A DNA stretch of 64,000 nucleotides from Lewinellaceae bacterium (lineage in GTDB: Bacteria; Bacteroidota; Bacteroidia; Chitinophagales; Saprospiraceae), in NCBI GenBank assembly GCA_020636215.1, contig JACJYG010000006.1:744001-808000 (forward strand). Reading direction: 5' to 3'. Made by a program: the position numbers and the translations under genes. The notes beneath the pieces are model-generated. The model was given only the letters and a program-made list of their open reading frames with translations, did not search any database and was not told where the DNA came from. Numbering within the stretch: the stretch's first letter is position 1; the number at the start of each line of letters is the position of its first letter. Of the stretch, positions 14,897 to 23,614 are shown in pieces.

Positions 14897-16261
14897 ATGA
14901 AAAACTTTTCATTTACATGTGTCCTTTTGCTATCTACAATGGTTTTGCAGGCTCAGGACTTCGTGCAAAGCCCTTATCAAGGCAGCCGCGCCAGTAGTTA
15001 TGCGGTTGGCGATTTTGATGGCGATGGGTACGACGATATTTTTGGAGTGAATATTCAGTTTAACGGCGCCTCCGACCTGTATCTCTTCAAAAATGATCCA
15101 GGTAGCGGTTCGCTCACATTTCAGAAAGAACTGATTTCGGAGGGCCACCCGGGCACGGGAGACCCGGACGCAGCAGATTACGATGGCGACGGCGACTTGG
15201 ACATCGTGCTCGCAACAGGCGCTGGCCTGGACCTGGTTGTCTTTGAAAATGACGGCTCCGGCAACTTCACAGAAGTTGCGCTCGGCGTCAGCGGCTCCCG
15301 GCAATTGAAATTTGGCGATATCGACGGCGACGGCGACCTGGATATTGCAGGTATCGACATTCCAACCAGAACGATCAATTTATTCGTGAACGACGGCAGT
15401 CAAAGTTTCACCGAAGTAAATGTAGTGACAGCTACTACCAGCCTGAAAGCTTTTGCCCTGGGCGACCTCGACGATGACGGCGACCTGGATATTGTTGCCG
15501 GGTACGACGAATTCTCTGGCGACCAGGTAGTTTTGATGGAAAATGATGGGAATAACAACTTTGGTTCAGTTGTGCTGGCCGCGGGTTCAGGTGGGTTCAG
15601 GTATTTGAGCGCTCTGGCTATTGCCGATCTGAACAAGGATGGAAAGATGGACATTGCCGGGGTAAGCAGCTATAATTTCTCAGGTTGGATCAATGAAGGG
15701 AGCCTTTCCTTTCAGCAGCAGTTACTGGCTGATTATTCTGGTACTTCCAGCTTTGGTTTTCTCAGCCTCGCATTAGCCGATTTCAATGGTGACGCTATCC
15801 CGGATGCAGTTATGGGCGATAACGATGGCCCGATTGTCTGGTATAAAAACACTTCCACCAATCCGCTTGAATATGAAAAAAGAACGGTCGGAAGTGTTGC
15901 TCCGGGTTATGTATTCGAAGCGGCGGATTTTGATAAGGATGGCGATATTGACATTGTTACTTCAAACGGGGATTTTTGGTGGTATGAAAACGTGATCGAA
16001 CAAGTCAGCGCTATCAGGCTAACAAATGCGGTAAAGCTGGAGTTTTTTCCCAACCCCGTTCAAAACACCCTGAGGTTCCGTCATATTCCAATGGGAAAGT
16101 ACCACTATGAGTTGTTCGGCCCTCAAGGCCGGAGGGTTTTATCCGGAATAATCAGCGATGTATCGATTGAAATGGCCTCCCTGAAGCCAGGAAGTTATTT
16201 CCTCACTGTGACGGATGCTGAAAGCGGGGCCAGGGGAACTGCGGTTGTAATCAAGCAATGA
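14897..16261 (+). CDS. Secreted FG-GAP/VCBS repeat protein with T9SS type A sorting domain
   Basis: A 454-residue surface or secreted protein. The signal peptide spans about 1-19 (ending VLQAQ). Residues about 30-375 contain at least six repeats built round calcium-loop motifs such as DFDGDGYDD, DYDGDGDLD, DIDGDGDLD, DLDDDGDLD, DLNKDGKMD and DFDKDGDID, which fold as blades of a beta-propeller. The C-terminal 70 residues carry the type IX secretion sorting domain: FFPNPVQNTLRF, YELFGPQGRRV, and a closing LKPGSYFLTVTD..GARGTAVVIKQ. The protein is therefore exported by the T9SS and likely anchored at the surface. Ligand unknown. It is the first ordinary chromosomal gene after the cassette array and IS cluster. 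Confidence 0.85.
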   Translation: MKNFSFTCVLLLSTMVLQAQDFVQSPYQGSRASSYAVGDFDGDGYDDIFGVNIQFNGASDLYLFKNDPGSGSLTFQKELISEGHPGTGDPDAADYDGDGDLDIVLATGAGLDLVVFENDGSGNFTEVALGVSGSRQLKFGDIDGDGDLDIAGIDIPTRTINLFVNDGSQSFTEVNVVTATTSLKAFALGDLDDDGDLDIVAGYDEFSGDQVVLMENDGNNNFGSVVLAAGSGGFRYLSALAIADLNKDGKMDIAGVSSYNFSGWINEGSLSFQQQLLADYSGTSSFGFLSLALADFNGDAIPDAVMGDNDGPIVWYKNTSTNPLEYEKRTVGSVAPGYVFEAADFDKDGDIDIVTSNGDFWWYENVIEQVSAIRLTNAVKLEFFPNPVQNTLRFRHIPMGKYHYELFGPQGRRVLSGIISDVSIEMASLKPGSYFLTVTDAESGARGTAVVIKQ

Positions 16262-16354
16262 GGAAGATACTTATTTTGATTAAGGTAACTATTCAGCACG
16301 CCAGTATGTGTTTTGCGTAGGCCCTGCCGCCCCCTTTAGGGGTTTAATATCGGG

Positions 16355-18278
16355 GTGTGCCGGGCATGACACTGCACTAAGGGGTGCGAAAGATACGTAG
16401 GTATCGGACAAGTCCCCAGGGGGCCAGCTGATGGGAACCCCATAGCCAAAGCCAAGGGTGTCTCGGGCGACCGGGAATCTGAAGGAAGGCGGCGGCAAAG
16501 CCCAGGTGCGGACGAACAGAAACTGAATAGTAGGCCTGTCGAACCGGGGAAGCGTACCCGAAAGCGCCTAATCCCAACAGTCAGCCTGAGGTTCGATGGG
16601 TAAATTCAGCCGCAGCGGGCGAAAGTGCAGTGCCTTACCCCGGGAGGCCTGGCGCCGTGGGCCATTGTCGGAGGTACGCGCGAGTACTGAAGAAATCCAG
16701 GCAGCCAGGAGTCAGCAGAGGGCATAGTACCAAGGCGAGCGCCAAGGGAAGGCCTGAATTCTTTAACCAAGGAAGCAGCCGTCAAATGAGTAAAGACGAC
16801 AAAGAGCCGAAACCGCGACGAAGCTACAAACAAGGAAACTTGTTCGAAGGCCAAGGCGGGGCATTGGGTAAACCGGAAGGCGGAACCAACCGGGCGACGA
16901 TGCGGGCAGAGTTGTTTTCCCGTCTGGAGGTACAGCGAGCCTTGACCACAGGGATCGTGGACAAAATATCGGAACATGGGGCCTTAGCGAAAGCCTTTCA
17001 GGAAGTGAAAGGCAACCGAGGATCAGCAGGCATAGACGGAGTAAGCCTGGAAGAATATGAGCGCCAGCTAACGGCGCACATAAGGCGGCTACACGAGGGA
17101 CTACCCAAAGGCGAATACCAACCCCAAGCGGTAAGAGGAGTAGAAATCCCCAAGCCGAACGGGGGCAAACGCCTATTGGGAATACCCACGGTAGAAGACC
17201 GGGTAGTACAACAAAGCATTCAGAACGCCCTGCAAAGGGTGTATGACCCCTACTTCAGCGAGTACAGTTATGGGTTCCGCCCCGGGCGGTCGGCCCATCA
17301 AGCGGTAGAACAGGCGGCCTGCTATGTCATGGAAGGCAAAGTGTGGGTGGTGGACATAGACCTGAAAAGTTTCTTCGACGAGATTAACCACGAACGGCTA
17401 ATGAGCCGGCTACGGAAAGCGATCTCGGATGAAAGGCTGTTGAAACTAATCCACCGCTACCTGAAAGCTGGGCTAATGCAGGACGGGCTATGCAGCCAAC
17501 GCGTAGCCGGCACGCCACAAGGCGGGCCACTATCGCCACTGCTGTCCAATATTGTACTGGACGAACTGGACCGGGAGCTGGAAGCTAGAGGGCTAAGCTT
17601 TGCCCGCTATGCCGACGATTGCAACATCTTCGTTAATAGCCAGCGGTCAGCCGAACGCGTAATGGCGTCGCTAATCCGGTACATCGAAGAGAGGCTCAAA
17701 CTGAAAGTCAACCGGGAGAAGAGCGGGGTAAGGCGCTGCGATCAAGTCAAGTTCCTGGGCCACACGGTGGAGCAGAACGGCAAGATCCGAATCGCCGATG
17801 CCAGCATCAAACGGCTAAAGATGAAGATCCGGGAAGTAACCAAACGCAACCGAGGGATGACATTCACCCAGGTAATAGCGGAAACCAACCGGGTTATCCA
17901 GGGATGGGCTATGTACTATCGCCGATGCAACACTTGGTTGTCAAAGCTGAGAGACATGGACGGCTGGATACGCAAGCGCCTGCGGTGCTATGCGCTCAAA
18001 CAGCACCAAAAACGCTACCCAACCTATCGCTTTCTAAGGAGCCTGGGCGTAGGTGAAAACCAAGCCTGGTATGCGGTAATGTACCGAAAGTGGTGGCCAA
18101 TGGCCAACTACCAACCGGTGATGAAGGCGATGGGCATCCGATGGTTTGCAGAGCAGGGGCTTAAGTCCCTGGCCGCGGTTCAAGCGGTTAAACGTTAGAG
18201 GAAACCGCCGTGGTACGTTAAAGCGTATGCCCGGTGGTGTGGGGGGGACGGCGGCGAAAGCCGCCTACCCATCCCGAT
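16355..18278 (+). ncRNA. Group II intron (ribozyme retroelement)
   Basis: The RNA probably begins at GTGTGCC (16355); GTGCGAA at 16384 is an alternative 5' end. Domain I-like sequence follows with the landmark GAATCTGAAGGAAGGCGGCGGCAAA split around 16477-16500. The maturase is encoded in domain IV. Behind its stop, domain V reads from AAACCGCCG (18202) through the CCGGTGGTGTG strand (to about 18241), and domain VI is the hairpin ACGGCGGCGAAAGCCGCC. The 3' end fits TCCCGAT at 18278. A short hairpin CCCCTTTAGGGG followed by TTT stands just upstream (about 16333-16346). The intron interrupts no recognisable gene. Confidence 0.8.
16786..18198 (+). CDS. ltrA: Group II intron reverse transcriptase/maturase
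   Basis: A 470-residue protein from ATG 16786 (MSKDDKEPK). The frame is open further upstream to 16630, but that part lies in the intron RNA domains. It promotes splicing of its own intron and copies the RNA into DNA at the target. The reverse transcriptase domain shows YGFRPGRSAHQAV, the strand VDIDLKSFFDEI, GTPQGGPLSPLLSNI and the catalytic FARYADD box. The maturase (X) domain follows with GWAMYYRRC and WIRKRLRCYALKQHQKR. It ends soon after (AVQAVKR) with no HNH endonuclease domain, so mobility would have to use nicked or single-stranded DNA at replication forks. The frame is intact, so the element could be active. Confidence 0.92.
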   Translation: MSKDDKEPKPRRSYKQGNLFEGQGGALGKPEGGTNRATMRAELFSRLEVQRALTTGIVDKISEHGALAKAFQEVKGNRGSAGIDGVSLEEYERQLTAHIRRLHEGLPKGEYQPQAVRGVEIPKPNGGKRLLGIPTVEDRVVQQSIQNALQRVYDPYFSEYSYGFRPGRSAHQAVEQAACYVMEGKVWVVDIDLKSFFDEINHERLMSRLRKAISDERLLKLIHRYLKAGLMQDGLCSQRVAGTPQGGPLSPLLSNIVLDELDRELEARGLSFARYADDCNIFVNSQRSAERVMASLIRYIEERLKLKVNREKSGVRRCDQVKFLGHTVEQNGKIRIADASIKRLKMKIREVTKRNRGMTFTQVIAETNRVIQGWAMYYRRCNTWLSKLRDMDGWIRKRLRCYALKQHQKRYPTYRFLRSLGVGENQAWYAVMYRKWWPMANYQPVMKAMGIRWFAEQGLKSLAAVQAVKR

Positions 18279-18318
18279 TAGGATGCTTCAAATTTCTCGC
18301 TGCGCCGGAAAGTGTGTA

Positions 18319-18358
18319 TATTTTCAGCCTGAAGGATGAAATTTAAACAACCTCTAAA
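18319..18358. repeat. Right-end fragment of the palindromic element (copy C)
   Basis: TTTTCAGCCTGAAGGATGAA, then ATTTAAACAACCTCTAAA, closely matches the right end of copy B (TTTTCAGCCCGAAGGATGAA, then ATTTGAACAAGCTCTAAG at about 50488-50525). The left half is missing. It lies directly upstream of the Rieske-glutamate synthase gene and must include its leader. Confidence 0.6.
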
Positions 18359-18381
18359 TCTTATATAAACACCCAACACCT

Positions 18382-20031
18382 ATGACCTTTTATTCCAGCC
18401 TGATAGAACCGGTCAAAGTTGCGGACTGGCAGGCCCTTCAGGATCGAACCCCTGCGTACGCACTGGCTGAAAACACCGACCTGGTCATTATCCGGTATGG
18501 CGAGCAAGTATCCGTGCTCTACGGCCGTTGCCTGCACCGTGGCGCCCTGCTCGCCGACGGCCATGTGGACGAGCGCGACAACCTCATCTGCGGCCTGCAC
18601 CAATGGGACTACCGCATTGATACAGGAGTAAGTGAATATAACAATGAAGAGCAACTCCACCAGTTCCAGGCAGCCATCCATGAAGGAGCTGTTTATGTGA
18701 GCCGTGCGGAGGTCATCGCTTTCGAGGAATTGCATCCCCAGCCCTTTCACCGGGAGGAATACCTCGGTACATACCAGGATACACATCCTGAGAACACCGA
18801 GCCATACACCCTCTACATCCGCGAATTGGCCCAAAATGGCCTGGAAAATTACGGCCACCACGGCCCTAGCGCAGCCATGGGTGTTGACCGGAACACCCTG
18901 CCAAAGTGGGAGGACATACAATTCCTCCCGGCCCAGCTTAGCCGCCGCCCCTTATTGGATGAGGAGCCGGTTTCCACCAAAGTCGTCATTGGCCCGCGAG
19001 CCCAAAAACCACTGGAACTGGATATGCCGATCTTCGTATCGGATATGTCTTTCGGCGCCCTGTCGCGCGAGGCCAAGATCGCCTTGTCCAAAGGCGCAGA
19101 ACTGGCGGGCACGGGCATCTGTAGCGGAGAAGGCGGCATGTTGCCCGACGAGCAGGCCAATAATTCCCGCTATTTTTATGAACTGGCTTCCGCCAAATTC
19201 GGATTCAGTTACGAAAAGGTGAAGCTGGCGCAGGCTTTCCACTTCAAAGGCGGCCAGGGCGCCAAAACGGGCACCGGCGGCCATCTTCCGGGCAACAAGG
19301 TAAGCGAGGAGATCGCCAAAGTGCGCGGCTTGCAGGCCGGACAGCCGGCAATCTCTCCGGCTACTTTTCCTGATCTCAAAACGGCTGCCGATTTTCGGGA
19401 GATCGCCCGGGAAGTGCGCCGGCTTACCGGGGGGATTCCCGTCGGCTTCAAAGTGGCGGCCAGCCACATCGAGAAGGACATCGAATTTGCGCTCGAATGC
19501 GGGGCGGATTATATCATCCTCGACGGCCGGGGCGGCGGCACCGGGGCTGCGCCTACTATTTTGCGCAATAACATCAACGTGCCTACCATCCCCGCCCTGG
19601 CCCGGGCGCGTCGCTATCTCGATAATGTGGGCGCTACCGATGTAACGCTGATCATCACCGGCGGCTTGCGGGTAGCCGAGGATTTTGCCAAAGCCCTCAT
19701 GTTGGGCGCCGATGCCGTGGCGGTTTCCAATGCCGCCCTGCAGGCCATTGGTTGCCTGGGTATGCGCGCCTGCCATACCAACAATTGCCCGGTGGGCATT
19801 GCCACCCAAAAGGATCACCTGCGCGCCCGTCTGGAGATCGATCGGTCGGCCCGACAGCTCTACAATTTTTTTACAGCCACCAATGAGCTGATGCAGGTCA
19901 TCGCCCGCGCCTGCGGGCATGATGATGTGGGTAAATTCCGGTTTGAAGACCTGAGTACGTACAATTATGACATGCACCGCCTGACGGGAATCCCCTATGC
20001 CGGAGTAAACCCTAATCCATATCATGGCTAA
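18382..20031 (+). CDS. Rieske [2Fe-2S] domain fused to FMN-binding glutamate synthase-like domain
   Basis: A 549-residue fusion. The N-terminal Rieske domain (about 1-115) has the cluster ligands Cys50-x-His52 and Cys70-x2-His73 (CLHRGALL and CGLHQWDY). Residues about 150-540 form a glutamate synthase central-like FMN barrel: MSFGALSREAKIALSKGA, GICSGEGGM, GQGAKTGTGGHLPG, DGRGGGTGAAP, IITGGLR and the cluster-type motif CHTNNCPVGIATQ. In true glutamate synthase these domains take up ammonia and a 3Fe-4S cluster sits near the last motif. The glutaminase domain is missing here, so the enzyme probably works as a redox flavoprotein rather than making glutamate from glutamine. It heads a five-gene cluster with another Rieske protein and a heme membrane protein. 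The substrate is unknown. Confidence 0.85.
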   Translation: MTFYSSLIEPVKVADWQALQDRTPAYALAENTDLVIIRYGEQVSVLYGRCLHRGALLADGHVDERDNLICGLHQWDYRIDTGVSEYNNEEQLHQFQAAIHEGAVYVSRAEVIAFEELHPQPFHREEYLGTYQDTHPENTEPYTLYIRELAQNGLENYGHHGPSAAMGVDRNTLPKWEDIQFLPAQLSRRPLLDEEPVSTKVVIGPRAQKPLELDMPIFVSDMSFGALSREAKIALSKGAELAGTGICSGEGGMLPDEQANNSRYFYELASAKFGFSYEKVKLAQAFHFKGGQGAKTGTGGHLPGNKVSEEIAKVRGLQAGQPAISPATFPDLKTAADFREIAREVRRLTGGIPVGFKVAASHIEKDIEFALECGADYIILDGRGGGTGAAPTILRNNINVPTIPALARARRYLDNVGATDVTLIITGGLRVAEDFAKALMLGADAVAVSNAALQAIGCLGMRACHTNNCPVGIATQKDHLRARLEIDRSARQLYNFFTATNELMQVIARACGHDDVGKFRFEDLSTYNYDMHRLTGIPYAGVNPNPYHG

Positions 20032-20061
20032 CTACTAGAAGCAATTTTAAAACTTGGCCTT

Positions 20062-20289
20062 ATGCTGATCGCTAATATTTTCGTTTACGCCTTTTACCTT
20101 TATCTGCTCCTCGGCCTGGCCTTTGGCTTTTGGTTCGCCTTTCGCGGCGTACACCGGGTGGATGCCGGTATGAAGGATGCCAACTGGAAACTGCGGCTCC
20201 TGCTCCTGCCCGGCTCGATGGCGCTCTGGCCGGTGCTGTTGGGGAAATATTGGGGGAAAAAGCTTAGGGGTGAGGTTGAGAATGGTTGA
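20062..20289 (+). CDS. Small two-helix membrane protein in redox cluster
   Basis: A 75-residue protein 30 bp after the Rieske flavoprotein gene. It has an N-terminal transmembrane helix (IFVYAFYLYLLLGLAFGFWFAF), the loop RGVHRVDAGMKDANWKLR, and a second hydrophobic stretch LLLLPGSMALWPVLLGKYW. The His in the loop is a possible metal or heme ligand, but this is only a guess. The last codons are made from the short GGTTGAGAAT repeat that continues past the stop. No family was recognised; its position between cluster genes is the main clue to its role. Confidence 0.65.
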   Translation: MLIANIFVYAFYLYLLLGLAFGFWFAFRGVHRVDAGMKDANWKLRLLLLPGSMALWPVLLGKYWGKKLRGEVENG

Positions 20290-20386
20290 GAATGGTTGAG
20301 AGAGTTGAGTTACCTGGCCATATAGAATGGGATAACTGTCTGTTGGATAAGCTGCGAAAAATCTAAAATCTAAAATCGTCAATCAA

Positions 20387-20578
20387 ATGGTTCCTGCTCT
20401 GCGAAAACGCCACCGCCGCATCTGGCTGGTTTTGGCAGTGATCATGCCCCTGCTTTTTGTGGCAGCGGTGCTCGTCATCCCACGGCCGGCCTACCAGAAC
20501 GAGTTGTACCAGTCAACCGAAAAAAAGGTGCAGGCGCAACCTCCTGCAACGGATAATGCAAAAGAACAAGATCAATGA
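20387..20578 (+). CDS. Small single-helix membrane protein in redox cluster
   Basis: A 63-residue protein with a basic N-terminus (RKRHRRIW), one transmembrane helix (LVLAVIMPLLFVAAVLVIP, about 15-33) and a hydrophilic tail outside. The stop overlaps the start of the following ferric-reductase-like gene by four bases (ATGA), so the two are translated together and the small protein may be a subunit or assembly factor of that membrane complex. No catalytic motif is present. Its shortness makes the call rest mainly on coupling and on the clear membrane helix. Confidence 0.6.
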   Translation: MVPALRKRHRRIWLVLAVIMPLLFVAAVLVIPRPAYQNELYQSTEKKVQAQPPATDNAKEQDQ

Positions 20579-21609
20579 GCACCCACTACGCTCCCGTACT
20601 TTGGAACCGGCAAAAGCGGGTTTATGACCGCGTCATGCTTGGGCTAATGGGCCTGTATCTGGCCCTTTTTACTGCCCTGCAGCTGGTTTCCTACCCCAAC
20701 ATCAGCCCGGAAACGCTGATTATCCGGGCTACCGGCACCCTGGCATTTCTGATGTTGCACGTCATTCTAAGCATTGGCCCGCTCACCCGGCTCAACCCCC
20801 GGTTTTTACCGTTGCTCTACAACCGCCGGCACCTCGGCGTTTCGATGTTTCTGGTTGCCCTGATCCATGGCATCTTCAACCTTATCCAGTTTCATGCCCT
20901 GGGCAATGTTGATCCGCTGGTGTCTCTGTTTACATCCAACATCCATTATGGATCGCTGGCCGATTTCCCTTTCCAGGTGCTGGGCTTCTTTGCGCTGCTC
21001 ATTCTATTCCTCATGGCTGCTACCAGCCACGACTTCTGGTTGAATAACCTCAGCCCACGGGTTTGGAAATCGTTGCACATGATGGTGTATGCGGCATACG
21101 CCATGTTAGTGTTCCACGTTATGCTGGGCGTCATCCAACTGGAAAACTCGGCGGCCTGGATCGGGCTGACGGGGCTGGGAATGTTATGGGTCACCGGCCT
21201 TCATGTGTTTGCAGCTTTGGTGGAAAAACGGCGGGAAAATCATCCGGCCGTTAAGGGCTCCGATGGTTTTGTGAAAGTATGTGAACTGGCCGATATCGAA
21301 GAGGGCCGCGCCAAGATAGTGCTGGCCGACGGGCAAAACATTGCTGTTTTTAAATACGATGGAAAGCTGTCGGCGGTGAGCAATATCTGCCGCCATCAGA
21401 ACGGCCCGCTGGGGGAGGGGAAGATCGTGGACGGCTGCATCACCTGTCCCTGGCACGGCTATCAGTACCTGCCCCACAACGGGCAGTCGCCGCCACCCTT
21501 TACGGAAAAGCTGGAAACCTATGATGTGAAATTGGTGGGCAACAGCGTTTTCGTCCATCCCCGCCCGTATCCGGAAGGAACCGAGCGGCCCGCAGCCCTG
21601 ATTCCCTAA
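20575..21609 (+). CDS. Ferric-reductase-like transmembrane protein with C-terminal Rieske domain
   Basis: A 344-residue protein. The first about 215 residues form six membrane helices of the ferric reductase/MsrQ (YedZ) type, with histidines placed to bind b-type heme (His62, His86, His98, His168, His181; for example LIHGIFNLIQFH and KSLHMMVYAAYAMLVFHVML). A soluble Rieske [2Fe-2S] domain follows (about 230-335): Cys272-x-His274 in ICRHQNGPLGEG and Cys291-x2-His294 in CPWHGYQY. The design implies electron flow between a soluble donor, the Rieske cluster, membrane heme and an acceptor on the other side. It overlaps the preceding small gene and is followed by the Cys/His protein 18 bp later. 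The partners and electron donor are not identified. Confidence 0.85.
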   Translation: MSTHYAPVLWNRQKRVYDRVMLGLMGLYLALFTALQLVSYPNISPETLIIRATGTLAFLMLHVILSIGPLTRLNPRFLPLLYNRRHLGVSMFLVALIHGIFNLIQFHALGNVDPLVSLFTSNIHYGSLADFPFQVLGFFALLILFLMAATSHDFWLNNLSPRVWKSLHMMVYAAYAMLVFHVMLGVIQLENSAAWIGLTGLGMLWVTGLHVFAALVEKRRENHPAVKGSDGFVKVCELADIEEGRAKIVLADGQNIAVFKYDGKLSAVSNICRHQNGPLGEGKIVDGCITCPWHGYQYLPHNGQSPPPFTEKLETYDVKLVGNSVFVHPRPYPEGTERPAALIP

Positions 21610-21627
21610 TCACCAAGCATCCTGATC

Positions 21628-22476
21628 ATGAGCGACCCCATTCATCAGAAGAATAGTTTCTATATCGGCTGGCAGGAACAGGCGCCGCCGGATTTTGCCA
21701 GAGCGAGCCGCCGGTTTATCGCCCTGGTATTGGCCGTTTCAATCCTGACAGCGGTTTTGCTGGTATTCGGCCAACGCGGCTTTGCCGACTCCGTGTTCGA
21801 ACTGGGCAGGATCACTGCCCACGAAGGCATCCTGGTGAAGGCCCCGGCTCCAATGTTGAAAATACAGGACGGAAAGGATGCCAATGGCAAGCCCTTGTTC
21901 AAAAGTATCCTGCTCATTGGTTTTGGTAAAAAGGGGGCGGAAGCGACGCTTGCCGCTATCGAGGCCGATCAGGGCCAGGCACTGGAGGGTAGGGCAGTGC
22001 AACTCAAAGGCACGCTGATCTACTACGATGGTAAAACCGCTCTGGAACTGACAGAAGGTAAGGATGCCTTCGGTGGTTTTTTGGAAAGGCCTGCGGCTTA
22101 TGCTCCGGAGTATGTAGCCCTCGGCGACGTGCGCCTGCGCGGCGAGATACTGGACCCCAAGTGCGCCCTGGGCGTTATGAAACCCGGCTACGGCAAGCCA
22201 CACCGATCTTGCGCCGTGCGCTGCATCTCCGGCGGTATTCCTCCTGTTCTGAGGATTGCCAATAAAGCCGGCGAAACGAACTATTGCATCGTTTTTGGGG
22301 AAAACGGACAACCCGCCAATTCCCAACTGCTGGAATACTTAGCCGACCAGGTGCAACTCTGCGGCCGCCTCGAACGACAGGACGACTGGCTGGTGCTGTA
22401 CACCAATCCCGAAACCGATATCTACCGCCTGAAGCCTTACTGGATGGAAGGGGACGTGCCGCTTTGCGGGGAGTAG
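21628..22476 (+). CDS. Membrane-anchored Cys/His-motif protein of redox cluster
   Basis: A 282-residue protein with a single transmembrane helix (about 29-47, FIALVLAVSILTAVLLVFG) and a large domain outside the cytoplasm. The first part (about 55-150) is beta-rich, possibly OB-like. The striking segment is residues 170-205: a GEILDPKC motif (Cys179), MKPG, then His192, Cys195 and Cys199 in HRSCAVRCISGGIPP. This spacing suggests a metal or heme-binding site. Another cysteine pair lies near the end. The family is not recognised. As last gene of the cluster it may be the electron acceptor or a structural subunit facing the periplasm; this is inference. Confidence 0.65.
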   Translation: MSDPIHQKNSFYIGWQEQAPPDFARASRRFIALVLAVSILTAVLLVFGQRGFADSVFELGRITAHEGILVKAPAPMLKIQDGKDANGKPLFKSILLIGFGKKGAEATLAAIEADQGQALEGRAVQLKGTLIYYDGKTALELTEGKDAFGGFLERPAAYAPEYVALGDVRLRGEILDPKCALGVMKPGYGKPHRSCAVRCISGGIPPVLRIANKAGETNYCIVFGENGQPANSQLLEYLADQVQLCGRLERQDDWLVLYTNPETDIYRLKPYWMEGDVPLCGE

Positions 22477-22583
22477 CTAATTATCCGCCTTCCCACTTCC
22501 GCCTTCGAAACATTTCCTAACGCTGGTATTCGCCATTATCCCTATCTTTCAGCTTTCGGATTAAAAAAGCGTAAGGACAACTC

Positions 22584-23534
22584 ATGGCCTCATTGGATAC
22601 AGGATACCTGTTGTGTTTTTGCCCGAATCCCTCGGTAGATACGTATTTGTGGGTGGAAAAACTGGAAAAAGGAGCCGTCACCCGGGCGCAACGCGAAAGC
22701 CGCTATCCGGGTGGCAAAGGCCTGCACGTAGCCCTGGCCATTGCCGAGATGGGCGAGCCGACGGTGCTGCTGGGGGTTTGGGGTGGCGCCACCGGACAGT
22801 GGCTGCAATCGGAATGCAATCGCCTGGGAGTGGCCTGTTTCGGGCCACAGCTCCCCGCCTGGAACAGAACCTGCCTGACCATCGTCAGCCCTGATGCGGA
22901 AACCAAGGATACGGAGATACTGGGCATGGGCCCGGAGATTAACCTGAGCGATTACCAGCGGCTGTTGGCCGATTTCCGGGAGCTAGTCCCTCAGGCTTCT
23001 GGCATCGTAATGAGCGGCTCCTGGCCTCCGGGCGCACCGAAAGACCCCTACGGGCCGTTCCTGGAACTGGCTCATCAATACGAGAAAAAGGCTTTCCTGG
23101 ATTGCTCCGGCGCCACGCTATTGCAGGCCTTACCTCATCGCCCTTTTGCCGTCCATGTTAATAAAAATGAAGCGGAAGCTGTTTCGCCGGACGAGGGGCA
23201 GGGGGCTGCCGTGGCCAATTTGCTGCAGCACTGCGACCTGCTGGCCCTCACCGCCGGTAAGGATGGGCTTTTCTTGTACGAGAATGACCAGGCAGTACAC
23301 GCCACCTGCCACCTCGACCAGGTGATCAGCGCCGTTGGTAGTGGCGACTGCCTGATGGCGGGCCTGGCAGTGGCCTACCGCCGAGGGTTGGATTTCGTGG
23401 GTTCGGCTCGCCTGGGCACCGCCTGCGGTACCGCCAACTGCATCCGCGAAGACCTGGGGATGCTCTACAAGAAAGATGTGGACCGGCTGTTGCCGAAGGT
23501 GAAGGTCGATATTATTGAGACGGTGAAATTGTAG
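22584..23534 (+). CDS. PfkB family carbohydrate kinase (1-phosphofructokinase-like)
   Basis: A 316-residue ribokinase-fold kinase. The N-terminal part has NPSVDTYLWVEKLEKG and the first PfkB signature region YPGGKGLHVALAIAEMG (about 41-57). SGSWPPG (144-150) is typical of the 1-phosphofructokinase/tagatose-6-phosphate kinase branch. The second signature AVGSGDCLMAGLAVAY holds the catalytic Asp255 and the anion hole. The NKNEAEAV motif (193-200) is the usual Mg/ATP region. It probably phosphorylates a sugar phosphate. The gene stands alone, so the substrate cannot be deduced from neighbours. Confidence 0.85.
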   Translation: MASLDTGYLLCFCPNPSVDTYLWVEKLEKGAVTRAQRESRYPGGKGLHVALAIAEMGEPTVLLGVWGGATGQWLQSECNRLGVACFGPQLPAWNRTCLTIVSPDAETKDTEILGMGPEINLSDYQRLLADFRELVPQASGIVMSGSWPPGAPKDPYGPFLELAHQYEKKAFLDCSGATLLQALPHRPFAVHVNKNEAEAVSPDEGQGAAVANLLQHCDLLALTAGKDGLFLYENDQAVHATCHLDQVISAVGSGDCLMAGLAVAYRRGLDFVGSARLGTACGTANCIREDLGMLYKKDVDRLLPKVKVDIIETVKL

Positions 23535-23614
23535 CTTTGGAATAGCTGTCTGCCCTTTGCCTGCTGAACTTGATTCAGGAATGGGGGAAGGGTATAAGCA
23601 GAAGTTTATGATCT

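Noticed and set aside
18952..20025. Minus-strand frame of 357 codons
   Set aside because: Antisense to the Rieske-glutamate synthase gene and without any recognisable motif.
20308..20330. TTACCTGGCCATA resembles the body of attC sites 3, 4 and 8
   Set aside because: Only one short arm is present, with no R boxes and no paired arm; probably chance or a tiny relic.
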